A DNA stretch of 33,017 nucleotides from assembly GCA_001785985.1 (NCBI GenBank), contig MFVE01000006.1, positions 1 to 33,017 on the forward strand, read 5' to 3'. This document shows, in pieces, positions 1 through 5,915 of the stretch (position 1 is its first letter; each line of letters opens with the position of its first letter). The notes beneath the pieces are model-generated. The model saw only the letters and a list, made by a program, of their open reading frames with translations. It had not been told where the DNA came from and did not search any database. The DNA comes from Candidatus Nomurabacteria bacterium RIFCSPLOWO2_01_FULL_42_17 (GTDB lineage: Bacteria > Patescibacteriota > Minisyncoccia > Phycocordibacterales > UBA9973). The position numbers and the translations under genes were made by a program.

Positions 1-861
1 AAAGTCCGCATTGTCGTGCCAGGGAGTGATAGTCATTACCCCAGTTCCAAATTCCATGTCTATGGACTCGTCCTTTATCACAGTGGCTTCGATTGGTCCA
101 TTGATCCATTCCAATTTTATTTTTTGTCCTTCCGCAAAGTCCGCATAGCGTTTGTCATCTGGATGCATGACCACATATTTATCGCCAAATTTTGTTTCTG
201 GTCTGGCTGTGGCTATGGTAAACGGACCGTATTTTAAATAATACAAACTATCCGTACGCTCCTCATCTTTTATTTCTAGATCAGAGAAAGAGGTCTGATG
301 TTTCGGGCACCAGGATATGATCTTGTTGCCCCGGTAGATCAGATCGTCATCATACATCTTTTTAAAAGTCTGATGCACATTCTTGATCACATCTGGATCC
401 AGGGTAAACTTTTCACGAGACCAGTCGCATGAAGCCCCGAGCTTTTTTATTTGAGATTTTATGTTTGTTGAATTAGTTAGGGTAAAATCCAAAATTTCTT
501 GATATAACTGCTTTGGTTCTATATCAAATCTAGTCCTTCCTTCTTTCTCTAGTTTCTTTTCATAAACTACCTGCGTCTCAAAGCCTGCATGGTCCAGGCC
601 GGGAAGCCACAGGGTTTTGAATCCCTGCATTCTCTTGTAGCGGATTATAATGTCTTCGATCGTCATCACGAGCCCATGGCCAGCATGCAGAGAGCCATTT
701 GCATTAGTGGGCGGCATTATTATCGTAAAAGGTTCTTTCCTCTCACCGGGGAGATTGTCTGGGTTAAAAAAACCGCTATCTTCCCATAGCTTGTATATTC
801 TTTCTTCTGTTTCTTTGGGGTTGTAGGGCTTTAATAGCTTGGATGGCACCTTTTCGTTCAT
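1..861 (-). CDS. valS: Valine-tRNA ligase, N-terminal part (runs off the window)
   Basis: Charges tRNA-Val with valine in the cytoplasm. This open frame gives the first 287 residues of a class I synthetase; the rest lies beyond base 1. The HIGH-type ATP motif appears as HAGH at residues 59-62, after a TNANGSLHAGHG stretch. DWSRE at 146-150 and the WCPKHQTSFSDLEI segment near 184-197 are typical of ValRS, as is the editing-domain segment GTGVMTITPWHDNADF at 272-287. A zinc-knuckle-like CPxC is here CPxH. The start ATG (861-859) follows an extended -10 (TGATATTAT) by 6 nt, so the mRNA is probably leaderless. It lies 22 bp after tsaD on the same strand but appears to have its own promoter. IleRS and LeuRS are less likely because of the editing-site wording. 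Confidence 0.93.
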   Translation of the reverse strand, partial: MNEKVPSKLLKPYNPKETEERIYKLWEDSGFFNPDNLPGERKEPFTIIMPPTNANGSLHAGHGLVMTIEDIIIRYKRMQGFKTLWLPGLDHAGFETQVVYEKKLEKEGRTRFDIEPKQLYQEILDFTLTNSTNIKSQIKKLGASCDWSREKFTLDPDVIKNVHQTFKKMYDDDLIYRGNKIISWCPKHQTSFSDLEIKDEERTDSLYYLKYGPFTIATARPETKFGDKYVVMHPDDKRYADFAEGQKIKLEWINGPIEATVIKDESIDMEFGTGVMTITPWHDNADF

Positions 862-883
862 GCTTAAATAATATCACAAGCGC

Positions 884-2140
884 CTAGCCTCTGCGAGGCT
901 GGCTAAGCCTTAAGTTGCCAGTTGCTTTGATATTGCCTGGTTTCAGAGTTTTCTTTTTATTCCCGCCTTTTCGGCGGGCAAGTTTTATATAATTCAAATA
1001 TCCAGCGATGCCGATCATGAGGGAATTGTCTCCCGCTAATTCCTTGACGGGAAAGTAAACCTTTATTTTTTTTCCACCCAAGGCGGATCCGCCTAGGGCG
1101 GACATTTCTTTTCTTAGGTATTTATTTGCGGCGACTCCGCCAGCCACGATCAAAGTTTTCGCGCCATATTTTTCCATCGCTTTTTTTGTTTTATAAACTA
1201 AACATTCAATTGCGGCGTTTTCGAATTCCAGAGCTATCTGCGCTTTTGTCCGAGGGGTGAGTGGACCAATTTTTTTAATCAAATACAGAACCGCTGTTTT
1301 CAATCCGGAAAAAGAAAAATCAAAATTTTTGCTATGCAACATCGGACGGGGGAGAGCCATAGAGAAAACACTTTGGCGGGGTGTCTCGCAGGCTGTCGAG
1401 CCGAGAGGCAGCGCTCCGCGAGCACGCGGAGACAGCGACCCCGCAAAAGCTGTTTTTTCTAGGGCTCTCTGTATTTCCGCCAACTTTGAAATCTGCGGCC
1501 CGCCGGGATAGGGCAGGTCGAGCATTCGGGCTACTTTATCAAAAGCTTCACCGACTGCATCGTCTAAGGTTTCGCCGATTATTTCATAATTCATCCACTT
1601 TTTTGTCAGCACCAGCTGTGTGTGTCCACCGGAAACCAAAAGAGAAAGTATAGGGGTTTTTAGTTTTGCTTGCCCGCCAGAGCCTTGGTGACGGAGGGGG
1701 ATTTTAAATTTACCTTTCTCTTTTCCAAAAACCGAAAGCACATGTCCTTCCATATGATTTGTGGGTATGATAGGTACATTCCATTCTTTCGCTAAATTTT
1801 GCGCGAAGAGGATTCCTTCCCAGAGACACATTTCTAGGCCTGGTCCATAGGTGACGGCGATGACATCTACAGGTGATTTTCCGCCTTTTCGGCGGATCGC
1901 CGGTGAGGCGATTTTCAGCTTTGCCTGCTTTAAACTAGCTTCCAATATAATTGGCAAGTTTTTTTTATGTTCTCTTTTCGCCAGTACTGGATAAACTCCG
2001 CCGTATGGTATGTGGATATTTATTTGCGAATTAGAATTATTTGCCAGCACCTTAAAAGAGGCATTTGTCATGCCTCCCTTTGCTTCCATTATACTTACGC
2101 AAGTGTCATCGCAAGATGTTTCAATTGAAAGTAATTTCAT
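884..2140 (-). CDS. tsaD: tRNA N6-adenosine threonylcarbamoyltransferase TsaD, with several in-frame insertions
   Basis: Transfers the threonylcarbamoyl group onto A37 of ANN-decoding tRNAs, working with TsaB/TsaE. Family hallmarks are SIETSCDDT at the N-terminus, the metal-binding NHMEGH (His129, His133), LVSGGHTQL (168-176), LDLPYPGGP, DFSFSGLKTAV (274-284), VAGGVAANK and the late GDNSLMIG Asp. I place the start at the ATG at 2140 (MKLLSIETSC); an upstream GTG would add five residues. The protein is 418 aa, against about 340 for the family. The excess sits in discrete stretches at residues ~78-88, ~147-161, ~232-256, 347-356 and 388-418. Each is encoded by a GC-rich palindrome, and none interrupts a recognisable motif. 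The stop codon itself lies in a small palindrome (887-901). Confidence 0.94.
   Translation of the reverse strand: MKLLSIETSCDDTCVSIMEAKGGMTNASFKVLANNSNSQINIHIPYGGVYPVLAKREHKKNLPIILEASLKQAKLKIASPAIRRKGGKSPVDVIAVTYGPGLEMCLWEGILFAQNLAKEWNVPIIPTNHMEGHVLSVFGKEKGKFKIPLRHQGSGGQAKLKTPILSLLVSGGHTQLVLTKKWMNYEIIGETLDDAVGEAFDKVARMLDLPYPGGPQISKLAEIQRALEKTAFAGSLSPRARGALPLGSTACETPRQSVFSMALPRPMLHSKNFDFSFSGLKTAVLYLIKKIGPLTPRTKAQIALEFENAAIECLVYKTKKAMEKYGAKTLIVAGGVAANKYLRKEMSALGGSALGGKKIKVYFPVKELAGDNSLMIGIAGYLNYIKLARRKGGNKKKTLKPGNIKATGNLRLSQPRRG
962..978 (-). repeat. GC-rich palindrome inside tsaD (CCCGCC-GAAAA-GGCGGG)
   Basis: Perfect 6-bp arms around a 5-nt loop, encoding ARRKGG in the C-terminal extension of TsaD. 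The same core (CCGCC-GAAAA-GGCGG on the coding strand) recurs at 1881-1895 in the same gene, also read as RRKGG. The two look like copies of one small mobile or recombining palindrome family. Confidence 0.6.
1073..1102 (-). repeat. 30-nt in-frame palindromic element, copy in tsaD
   Basis: On the coding strand this reads as two linked hairpins: TCCGCC-CTA-GGCGGA followed by TCCGCC-TTG-GGTGGA. It encodes exactly ten residues, SALGGSALGG (347-356), in a loop of TsaD between the VAGGVAANKYLRKEM and IKVYFP segments. Related 30-nt units occur at 5015-5044 (udg) and 16801-16830 (rsmH). Confidence 0.8.
1375..1446 (-). repeat. About 70-nt nested palindrome inserted in frame in tsaD
   Basis: Outer arms GCGGGGT...ACCCCGC and GTCTC...GAGAC enclose an inner CCGCG-tgct-CGCGG hairpin and GCTG...CAGC arms. 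It encodes roughly residues 232-256 of TsaD, a Ser/Arg/Pro/Gly-rich stretch. That stretch lies between LEKTAF and ALPRPML, where family members have only a short linker. This unit is larger and more complex than the 30-nt class. Confidence 0.6.
1671..1700 (-). repeat. Degenerate palindromic insert in tsaD
   Basis: Imperfect arms CCCGCC...GGAGGG with a CCTTGG centre encode PLRHQGSGGQ in the loop before the LSLLVSGGHTQ motif of TsaD. It resembles other GC-rich palindromes in this window but shares no clear 30-nt unit with them. Treat it as a probable third class. Confidence 0.45.
1880..1911 (-). repeat. Tandem pair of palindromes inserted in frame in tsaD
   Basis: On the coding strand TCGCC-tcacc-GGCGA is followed at once by TCCGCC-GAAAA-GGCGGA. 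Together they encode residues ~77-88 (IASPAIRRKGGK), just before the DVIAVTYGPGL motif, where TsaD normally has only a short turn. The second hairpin matches the one at 962-978. Confidence 0.6.
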
Positions 2141-2239
2141 AATATTTGTGGTCACAAGTATTTTTCTACTGAAAAATCTCGCGACCCCGGCTCAGCACCG
2201 CCATGCTTCCGCCTCGCAAAAAGTACATTGGTACTTTTG

Positions 2240-2311
2240 TGCGCGGTGAGGGGATTGAGCCCCCGGCCTACCCCACGTCAAGGGGTCGCTCTACCACTGA
2301 GCTAACCGCGC
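2240..2311 (-). tRNA. tRNA-Val (anticodon GAC)
   Basis: A full cloverleaf can be drawn: acceptor GCGCGGT/ACCGCGC, D-arm GCTC/GAGC, anticodon stem ACCCC/GGGGT with loop TTGACGT giving GAC, and a 5-bp T-stem with one G-U pair. The T-loop is CTCAATC, so position 54 is C instead of the usual T. No CCA is encoded. The gene sits between tsaD and the Cas2/PaaX-like unit, transcribed away from the latter. Confidence 0.95.
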
Positions 2312-2319
2312 AATGTCTA

Positions 2320-2349
2320 TTTATAGCATTTTTTAGTCATCTTTTTCAA
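2320..2349 (-). promoter_or_regulatory. Promoter of tRNA-Val
   Basis: On the minus strand TTGAAA (2344-2349), an 18-nt spacer and TGC-TATAAA (-10 at 2320-2325) end about 8 nt before the tRNA 5' end. The TGC before the -10 matches the extended -10 pattern seen across the window. Confidence 0.65.
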
Positions 2350-2358
2350 GTTTAATTT

Positions 2359-2390
2359 ACTTCAAAATCTGCTATCGCAGACTTTGAAGT
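2359..2390. repeat. Upstream flanking palindrome of the Cas2/PaaX-like unit
   Basis: A 32-nt dyad: arms ACTTCAAA(A)TCTGC and GCAGA(C)TTTGAAGT around a TATC loop, 13 of 14 bp paired. It shares its arm pattern (ACTwCAAAmTCTGC) and both outer flanks (AATTT on the left, ATTTA on the right) with the palindrome at 2924-2955, so the two are direct copies of one element. The right arm abuts the extended -10 of the downstream gene, where a -35 or operator would be. Confidence 0.85.
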
Positions 2391-2395
2391 ATTTA

Positions 2396-2404
2396 TGGTA
2401 TAAT
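2396..2404 (+). promoter_or_regulatory. Extended -10 of the Cas2/PaaX-like gene
   Basis: TGG-TATAAT, with the -10 at 2399-2404, ends 6 nt before the ATG at 2411. The predicted transcript therefore begins at or next to the start codon. The -35 region is occupied by the palindrome at 2359-2390, which suggests repression by a protein bound there, possibly the gene's own product. Confidence 0.7.
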
Positions 2405-2410
2405 TTTTTA

Positions 2411-2896
2411 ATGAGTCTAATTTACGAAATTTTAAAAGAACTAAGTTCCACATCTTTGAATTATAAAGGTGTTCGTGTCAATCTTTTTGGTATCCCTAAA
2501 TTTAAGAATTATTCTAAAAATTCTTTGAGCGGAACGTTCTCTAGGCTTTATAAGGATGGTTTTATTGAAGACATTAATTTTAGAACTGAAGTAACTCCGA
2601 AAGGTAAAAAATATCTAAAAAGAAAAATTGATTCCTTAAAACAATTCTATTGTAAATTTGAAAAAGATGCGCCCAAAAATCTGATGGTGATGTTCGATAT
2701 TCCGGAGACAAAAAAAGCGGAAAGGGAATGGTTACGCTGGCATCTAAAAAAGTTCAATTATTCTATGATTCAAAAGAGTGTCTGGGTTGGTCCGTCGCCC
2801 TTACCAGAAGAATTTCTCGAATATATCGAAAAAATAAAAATAAAAGATGGTTTTAAAACTTTTAAATTAGCAAAAGAATACGATTTCAAAAAATAA
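2411..2896 (+). CDS. wHTH protein with Cas2/PaaX-like C-terminal domain
   Basis: 161 aa. Residues ~1-75 look like a winged helix-turn-helix (SLSGTFSRLYKDGFIE and the wing-like VTPKGKKYLKRK). Residues ~88-155 look like the ferredoxin-like fold shared by Cas2 and the C-terminal part of PaaX regulators: the strand NLMVMFDIP, then a long helix, then YSMIQKSVWVGPSPLPEEFLEYI. The window has no cas1 and no CRISPR array, so a spacer-acquisition role is unlikely. I chose the ATG at 2411 rather than an upstream TTG (2384) because the -10 box lies between them. The gene is bracketed by two copies of a 32-nt palindrome and stands between tRNA-Val and glutamate dehydrogenase. Function is unproven: an autoregulator binding its flanking palindromes, or part of a small mobile unit. 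Confidence 0.8.
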   Translation: MSLIYEILKELSSTSLNYKGVRVNLFGIPKFKNYSKNSLSGTFSRLYKDGFIEDINFRTEVTPKGKKYLKRKIDSLKQFYCKFEKDAPKNLMVMFDIPETKKAEREWLRWHLKKFNYSMIQKSVWVGPSPLPEEFLEYIEKIKIKDGFKTFKLAKEYDFKK

Positions 2897-2923
2897 ATCA
2901 AATCAGTAAATAAATATAAATTT

Positions 2924-2955
2924 ACTACAAACTCTGCGATAGCAGAGTTTGTAGT
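2924..2955. repeat. Downstream flanking palindrome of the Cas2/PaaX-like unit
   Basis: Perfect 14-bp arms ACTACAAACTCTGC and GCAGAGTTTGTAGT around a GATA loop, flanked by AATTT and ATTTA exactly like the copy at 2359-2390. The two differences in each arm are matched by compensating changes in the other arm, so pairing is kept while sequence drifts. It lies between two convergent genes and lacks a T-tract, so it is not a standard intrinsic terminator. Confidence 0.88.
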
Positions 2956-2980
2956 ATTTAGCCAGGATATTTGTGTTTAA

Positions 2981-4207
2981 TTATTTCAGTTTCTCTTGGA
3001 TTCGCTCAAGTGCTAAGATGAAAGCCCCCATGCGCAGAGATGTGTTTGATTCTTTGGATTTTTCTAGTATTTGTTTAGCTGAGTCCTCTATCATTAATTT
3101 AAGTTTTTTAAAAATTTCCTCTTCGGTCCAATGTCCTCTCTTTAAATTCTGATCCCATTCAAAATAAGATACAATAACGCCCCCGGAATTAGCCCAAATA
3201 TCTGGTAGTACGGGTATTCCTCTTTTGAATAAAATTTCATCAGCCTCTGGACTAGTGGGGCCGTTTGCTAGTTCTAAAATAACTTTTGCTTTTATTTTGT
3301 CTGCGTTTTCTTTATTTATTTCATTTTCAAACGCGCTAGGAATTAATAAGTCGCACTTTAATGCAAGAAGTTCTTGGTTAGTTATTTTTTTACTATCTGG
3401 AAAATTCGCTAGGGCACCTGTCTTTTTTTTATGTTCTAAAAGTTTTTCAATATTCAATCCATTTTCATCATAAATTCCTCCTCTAGAATCAGACACAGCT
3501 ATTACTTTATGTCCAGCTTTGTGCCATATAGATGCGGCGTGAGATCCCACATTTCCAAAACCCTGTATCACGACTGTGCATTTTTCTGGGAGATTTAATT
3601 CTTTTCTAAATGCTTCAAACCCATAAAATCCTCCTTGGGCCGTGGAAGTATTCCTACCCTCTGAACCCCCTTGATCTGTCGGCTTGCCGGTAAACGACGC
3701 TTCGGTATTGTCGCCGCTTATTTTTGCGTATTCATCTGCCATCCAAGCCATTATTTCTGGAGTGGTGTTTACATCCGGAGCTGGCACATCTTTGTGCGGA
3801 CTTAGAACGTCGGAAAGAGCTCGCACCCATCCACGTGAAAGCCTTTCCAATTCGCCTTTAGACAAATCCTTCGGCTCAACCGTTATCCCCCCCTTGCCTC
3901 CACCCATCGGTATGCCGGCAACAGCGCATTTGAGAGTCATCCAGAAGGCTAGTGCTTTCACTTCGTTTATCTCAGTCAGGGGGTGGTATCTGATTCCACC
4001 CTTGTAAGGTCCGAGCGCATTGTTGTACTGCACTCGATATCCCTCAAAGATTTTTATCGCTCCGTTGTCCATTTGGACCGGAATTGAAATTCTAATGTCT
4101 CGCTCCGGCTGCCTCAAGCGCTCCGCTAGATCATGTAATTTTTTCGTTTTATTTATTTTGACGGCTTTGTCTAGCTGCGCCATCGCATTTTGAAATGGGT
4201 TTTGCAT
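2981..4207 (-). CDS. gdhA: Glu/Leu/Phe/Val-family dehydrogenase, probably glutamate dehydrogenase
   Basis: Interconverts glutamate and 2-oxoglutarate plus ammonia with NAD(P). The 408-aa protein has the substrate-binding GPYKGGIRYHP segment (lysine in the KGG), a second Lys-rich MGGGKGG stretch, the catalytic-Asp region VPAPDVNT, and the Rossmann signature VIQGFGNVGSHAA. Family-typical TGKP...GGSEGR links the domains. Length is normal for a bacterial hexameric enzyme. The stop of the glmU-like gene is 8 bp upstream, yet a -10-like TATAGT overlaps that stop and ends 7 nt before this ATG. It may therefore be read both from the upstream gene and as its own leaderless mRNA. In a small genome it could serve nitrogen or redox balance. 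Confidence 0.92.
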   Translation of the reverse strand: MQNPFQNAMAQLDKAVKINKTKKLHDLAERLRQPERDIRISIPVQMDNGAIKIFEGYRVQYNNALGPYKGGIRYHPLTEINEVKALAFWMTLKCAVAGIPMGGGKGGITVEPKDLSKGELERLSRGWVRALSDVLSPHKDVPAPDVNTTPEIMAWMADEYAKISGDNTEASFTGKPTDQGGSEGRNTSTAQGGFYGFEAFRKELNLPEKCTVVIQGFGNVGSHAASIWHKAGHKVIAVSDSRGGIYDENGLNIEKLLEHKKKTGALANFPDSKKITNQELLALKCDLLIPSAFENEINKENADKIKAKVILELANGPTSPEADEILFKRGIPVLPDIWANSGGVIVSYFEWDQNLKRGHWTEEEIFKKLKLMIEDSAKQILEKSKESNTSLRMGAFILALERIQEKLK

Positions 4208-4215
4208 ATGTATAA

Positions 4216-4974
4216 CTATACTACTAGTTTCTCTAATATATTCAATTCTTCTTTGGTGTTGGCACCCAAGGCTTCATGAGGTTCTATTTCTATCGATTCA
4301 ATTTTAATTCCTTCTTTGGTTGCTATCTTTATTAGATCTGTCAAATAATATTCCTTTTGCGTGTTGTCAGTTTTTAAAATTCTCAGTTTTTCCCAAAGCC
4401 ATGAGGCCTCAAAACAAAAATAACATGGGTTCACTTCAGTGACTTTTTTCTCTTCCTCACTCGCGTCTTTAAATTGAACATCATTGATAATATTTCCGTT
4501 GGCATCCCGAATAATGCGGGAAAAATTTGCGTAAAAGACTTCTCGCCAGTCTTCAAAATCCGGTAACTTAACTGTCGCCATTGTTATTTTATGATTCGAA
4601 TCCAAATGCTTTTTGACTAATTTCTGAATGGTTGCAGAACTTATAAAAGGATGGTCTCCGTAAAGCACGACCACATGATCCGCCTTGTTTTCAAGCATCT
4701 CTTGCGCAGCCATGACTGCGTGTCCGGTGCCCAGCTGTTCTTCTTGAATGGCGTATCTATAATTATTTCCCATATCTCTCAGGGTCTTCATCACTAATTC
4801 TCGCTGTTGGCCGACGACTATGATAGGACTATCACAGACTCCCGATTCTTTTATTGCAGAGAGAACATGAGCAATCAAAGGTTTGCCATGGAGCGGTATG
4901 AGAACCTTGTGCAATTCTGATTGCATGCGTTTGCCGTGGCCGGCTGCTAGGATGATGATTTGTATTTTTTGCAT
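4216..4974 (-). CDS. glmU: GlmU-like UDP-GlcNAc pyrophosphorylase, uridylyltransferase domain only
   Basis: A nucleotidyltransferase of 252 aa that would make UDP-GlcNAc from GlcNAc-1-phosphate and UTP, feeding peptidoglycan synthesis. The N-terminal IIILAAGHGKRM is the NTP-transferase signature (normally LAAGxGTRM, here with K in place of T), and VLYGDHPFI carries the metal-binding Asp. EEQLGTGHAV matches the uracil-contacting region of GlmU. The left-handed beta-helix acetyltransferase half of canonical GlmU (about 450 aa) is absent, with a clean stop, so this is a natural single-domain form. An extended -10 TGT-TATAAT lies 10 nt before the ATG. It could instead use another sugar-1-phosphate. 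Confidence 0.85.
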   Translation of the reverse strand: MQKIQIIILAAGHGKRMQSELHKVLIPLHGKPLIAHVLSAIKESGVCDSPIIVVGQQRELVMKTLRDMGNNYRYAIQEEQLGTGHAVMAAQEMLENKADHVVVLYGDHPFISSATIQKLVKKHLDSNHKITMATVKLPDFEDWREVFYANFSRIIRDANGNIINDVQFKDASEEEKKVTEVNPCYFCFEASWLWEKLRILKTDNTQKEYYLTDLIKIATKEGIKIESIEIEPHEALGANTKEELNILEKLVV

Positions 4975-5014
4975 AACGGGGAAGATTATAACATCTTTTT
5001 ATTTTTCACGCCTC

Positions 5015-5044
5015 TCAGCCCAAGGCTGATCCGCCTCGGGCGGG
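5015..5044 (-). repeat. 30-nt palindromic element forming the 3' end of udg
   Basis: The coding strand reads CCCGCC-CGA-GGCGGA then TCAGCC-TTG-GGCTGA, the same two-hairpin layout as 1073-1102 and 16801-16830. It encodes PARGGSALG, and the element's last three bases TGA are the stop codon of udg. In the other copies the matching triplet is GGA or GGG (Gly), so one base difference turned the insert into a new C-terminus. Confidence 0.8.
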
Positions 5045-5614
5045 TATTTCTTTCAGGACTTTTGGAATCTTTTTAAAATCCTCTATCAGAATTTCTCGCA
5101 TCGAGCCGTTGTAAAGGGCCGCTGCCGGATGATAGAGAGGGAAGAAATATTTTGTGGACATTCCTTTGAATTTTTGTATCAATAATTTCCCATGGGCGCC
5201 GGAAATTTGCAATTCTGGGAAAAAATTATTCATGGCGTGCCGGCCGAGGAAGATTATTAATTTTGGTGAGATTATTTTTAGTTCGTCTAAGAGCCATTCT
5301 CTACAAGCCGATTTTTCTTCCGGCAGGGGATCGCGATTGTTCGGCGGACGGTATTTCACTATGTTGGTGATATATATTTCTTCTCTCTTTATATTTATAT
5401 GCGAGAGCATTTCACCCAAGAATTTCCCAGCCGCTCCCACAAACGGACGGCCTAGCTCGTCTTCCTTTTTACCTGGCGCTTCGCCAATAAAAACAATTTC
5501 AGATATAGGATTGCCATCTCCAGGCACTGCTTGTGTTGCAGTTTTCTTGAGTTCACACTCGCATTTTTCCTTCCATTTTTTATTTAAATCATCAAGTTTC
5601 TCTTTTTTATTCAT
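5015..5614 (-). CDS. Family-4 uracil-DNA glycosylase, with altered cluster ligands
   Basis: Removes uracil from DNA to start base-excision repair. 199 aa with motif 1 IGEAPGKKEDELGRPFVG, the conserved NIVKYRPPNNRDP region, and motif 3 HPAAALY near the end. Family-4 enzymes normally hold a 4Fe-4S cluster with a CxxC pair near the N-terminus, the Cys of KCRPP, and a Cys about 16 residues later. Here the N-terminal pair is CEC (Cys18, Cys20), one residue short of the spacing, and KCRPP has become KYRPP; only the later Cys (KSACREW) is in place. Cluster binding is therefore doubtful. The last nine residues come from a palindromic repeat. TACAAT ends 6 nt before the ATG, so the mRNA is probably leaderless. 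Confidence 0.88.
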   Translation of the reverse strand: MNKKEKLDDLNKKWKEKCECELKKTATQAVPGDGNPISEIVFIGEAPGKKEDELGRPFVGAAGKFLGEMLSHINIKREEIYITNIVKYRPPNNRDPLPEEKSACREWLLDELKIISPKLIIFLGRHAMNNFFPELQISGAHGKLLIQKFKGMSTKYFFPLYHPAAALYNGSMREILIEDFKKIPKVLKEIPARGGSALG

Positions 5615-5663
5615 AATACGATTGTATAGAATTAAAGCTTGATTATCAATCTTCTTTTCGCTA

Positions 5664-5692
5664 TTGACTTTTGTATTTCAGTATGGTAGACT
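5664..5692 (+). promoter_or_regulatory. Consensus promoter for the 44-aa membrane protein
   Basis: TTGACT (5664-5669), a 17-nt spacer and TAGACT (5687-5692). Expected transcription start is about 5699, giving a leader of some 14 nt that includes the ribosome-binding site AAGGAAAGG. Confidence 0.75.
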
Positions 5693-5712
5693 CTATTTAA
5701 GGAAAGGTTGTT

Positions 5713-5847
5713 ATGAAAAAAACACATGGTTTTCCTCTCGAGCTAAAGCGCTTATGGGAGGAAACGTCAGCGAATTGGAAATGGATTGTTGCTTTCTTCT
5801 TAGTCTGCAACATACTCCTTTTCCTTCTAAGTCGCTTCTACAAATAA
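5713..5847 (+). CDS. 44-aa single-pass membrane microprotein
   Basis: No family recognised. The reading frame starts MKKTHGFPLELKRLW and has one hydrophobic helix at about residues 24-41 (IVAFFLVCNILLFLLSRF), ending in RFYK. The layout of a basic/amphipathic N-terminus and a C-terminal membrane anchor fits a tail-anchored microprotein. It is a complete isolated transcription unit: consensus promoter, strong Shine-Dalgarno (AAGGAAAGG, 5 nt before the ATG) and a good intrinsic terminator 17 bp after the stop. That packaging, better than for most large genes nearby, argues it is real and well expressed. Confidence 0.72.
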   Translation: MKKTHGFPLELKRLWEETSANWKWIVAFFLVCNILLFLLSRFYK

Positions 5848-5863
5848 ATATGGAGCGGCGGAC

Positions 5864-5897
5864 AGGGGCTGCAACATTGCACGCCCCTTTTTATTTG
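5864..5897 (+). terminator. Intrinsic terminator after the 44-aa gene
   Basis: AGGGGC/GCCCCT stem continued by TGC/GCA after a one-base bulge, loop AACATT, then TTTTTATTT. Confidence 0.85.
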
Positions 5898-5915
5898 GTG
5901 ATATAATTTAGAGGT

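Noticed and set aside
2411-2896. Cas2 as part of a CRISPR-Cas adaptation module
   Set aside because: No cas1, no other cas gene and no repeat-spacer array in the window; the N-terminal wHTH fits the PaaX-like group rather than a bare Cas2.
2359-2955. The two 32-nt palindromes as a short CRISPR array or ordinary terminators
   Set aside because: Only two copies, separated by a whole gene, and neither is followed by a T-tract; the upstream one precedes the gene.
3684-4007. Plus-strand ORFs within gdhA and similar antisense ORFs elsewhere
   Set aside because: Shadow frames of clearly identified genes; no independent start signals.
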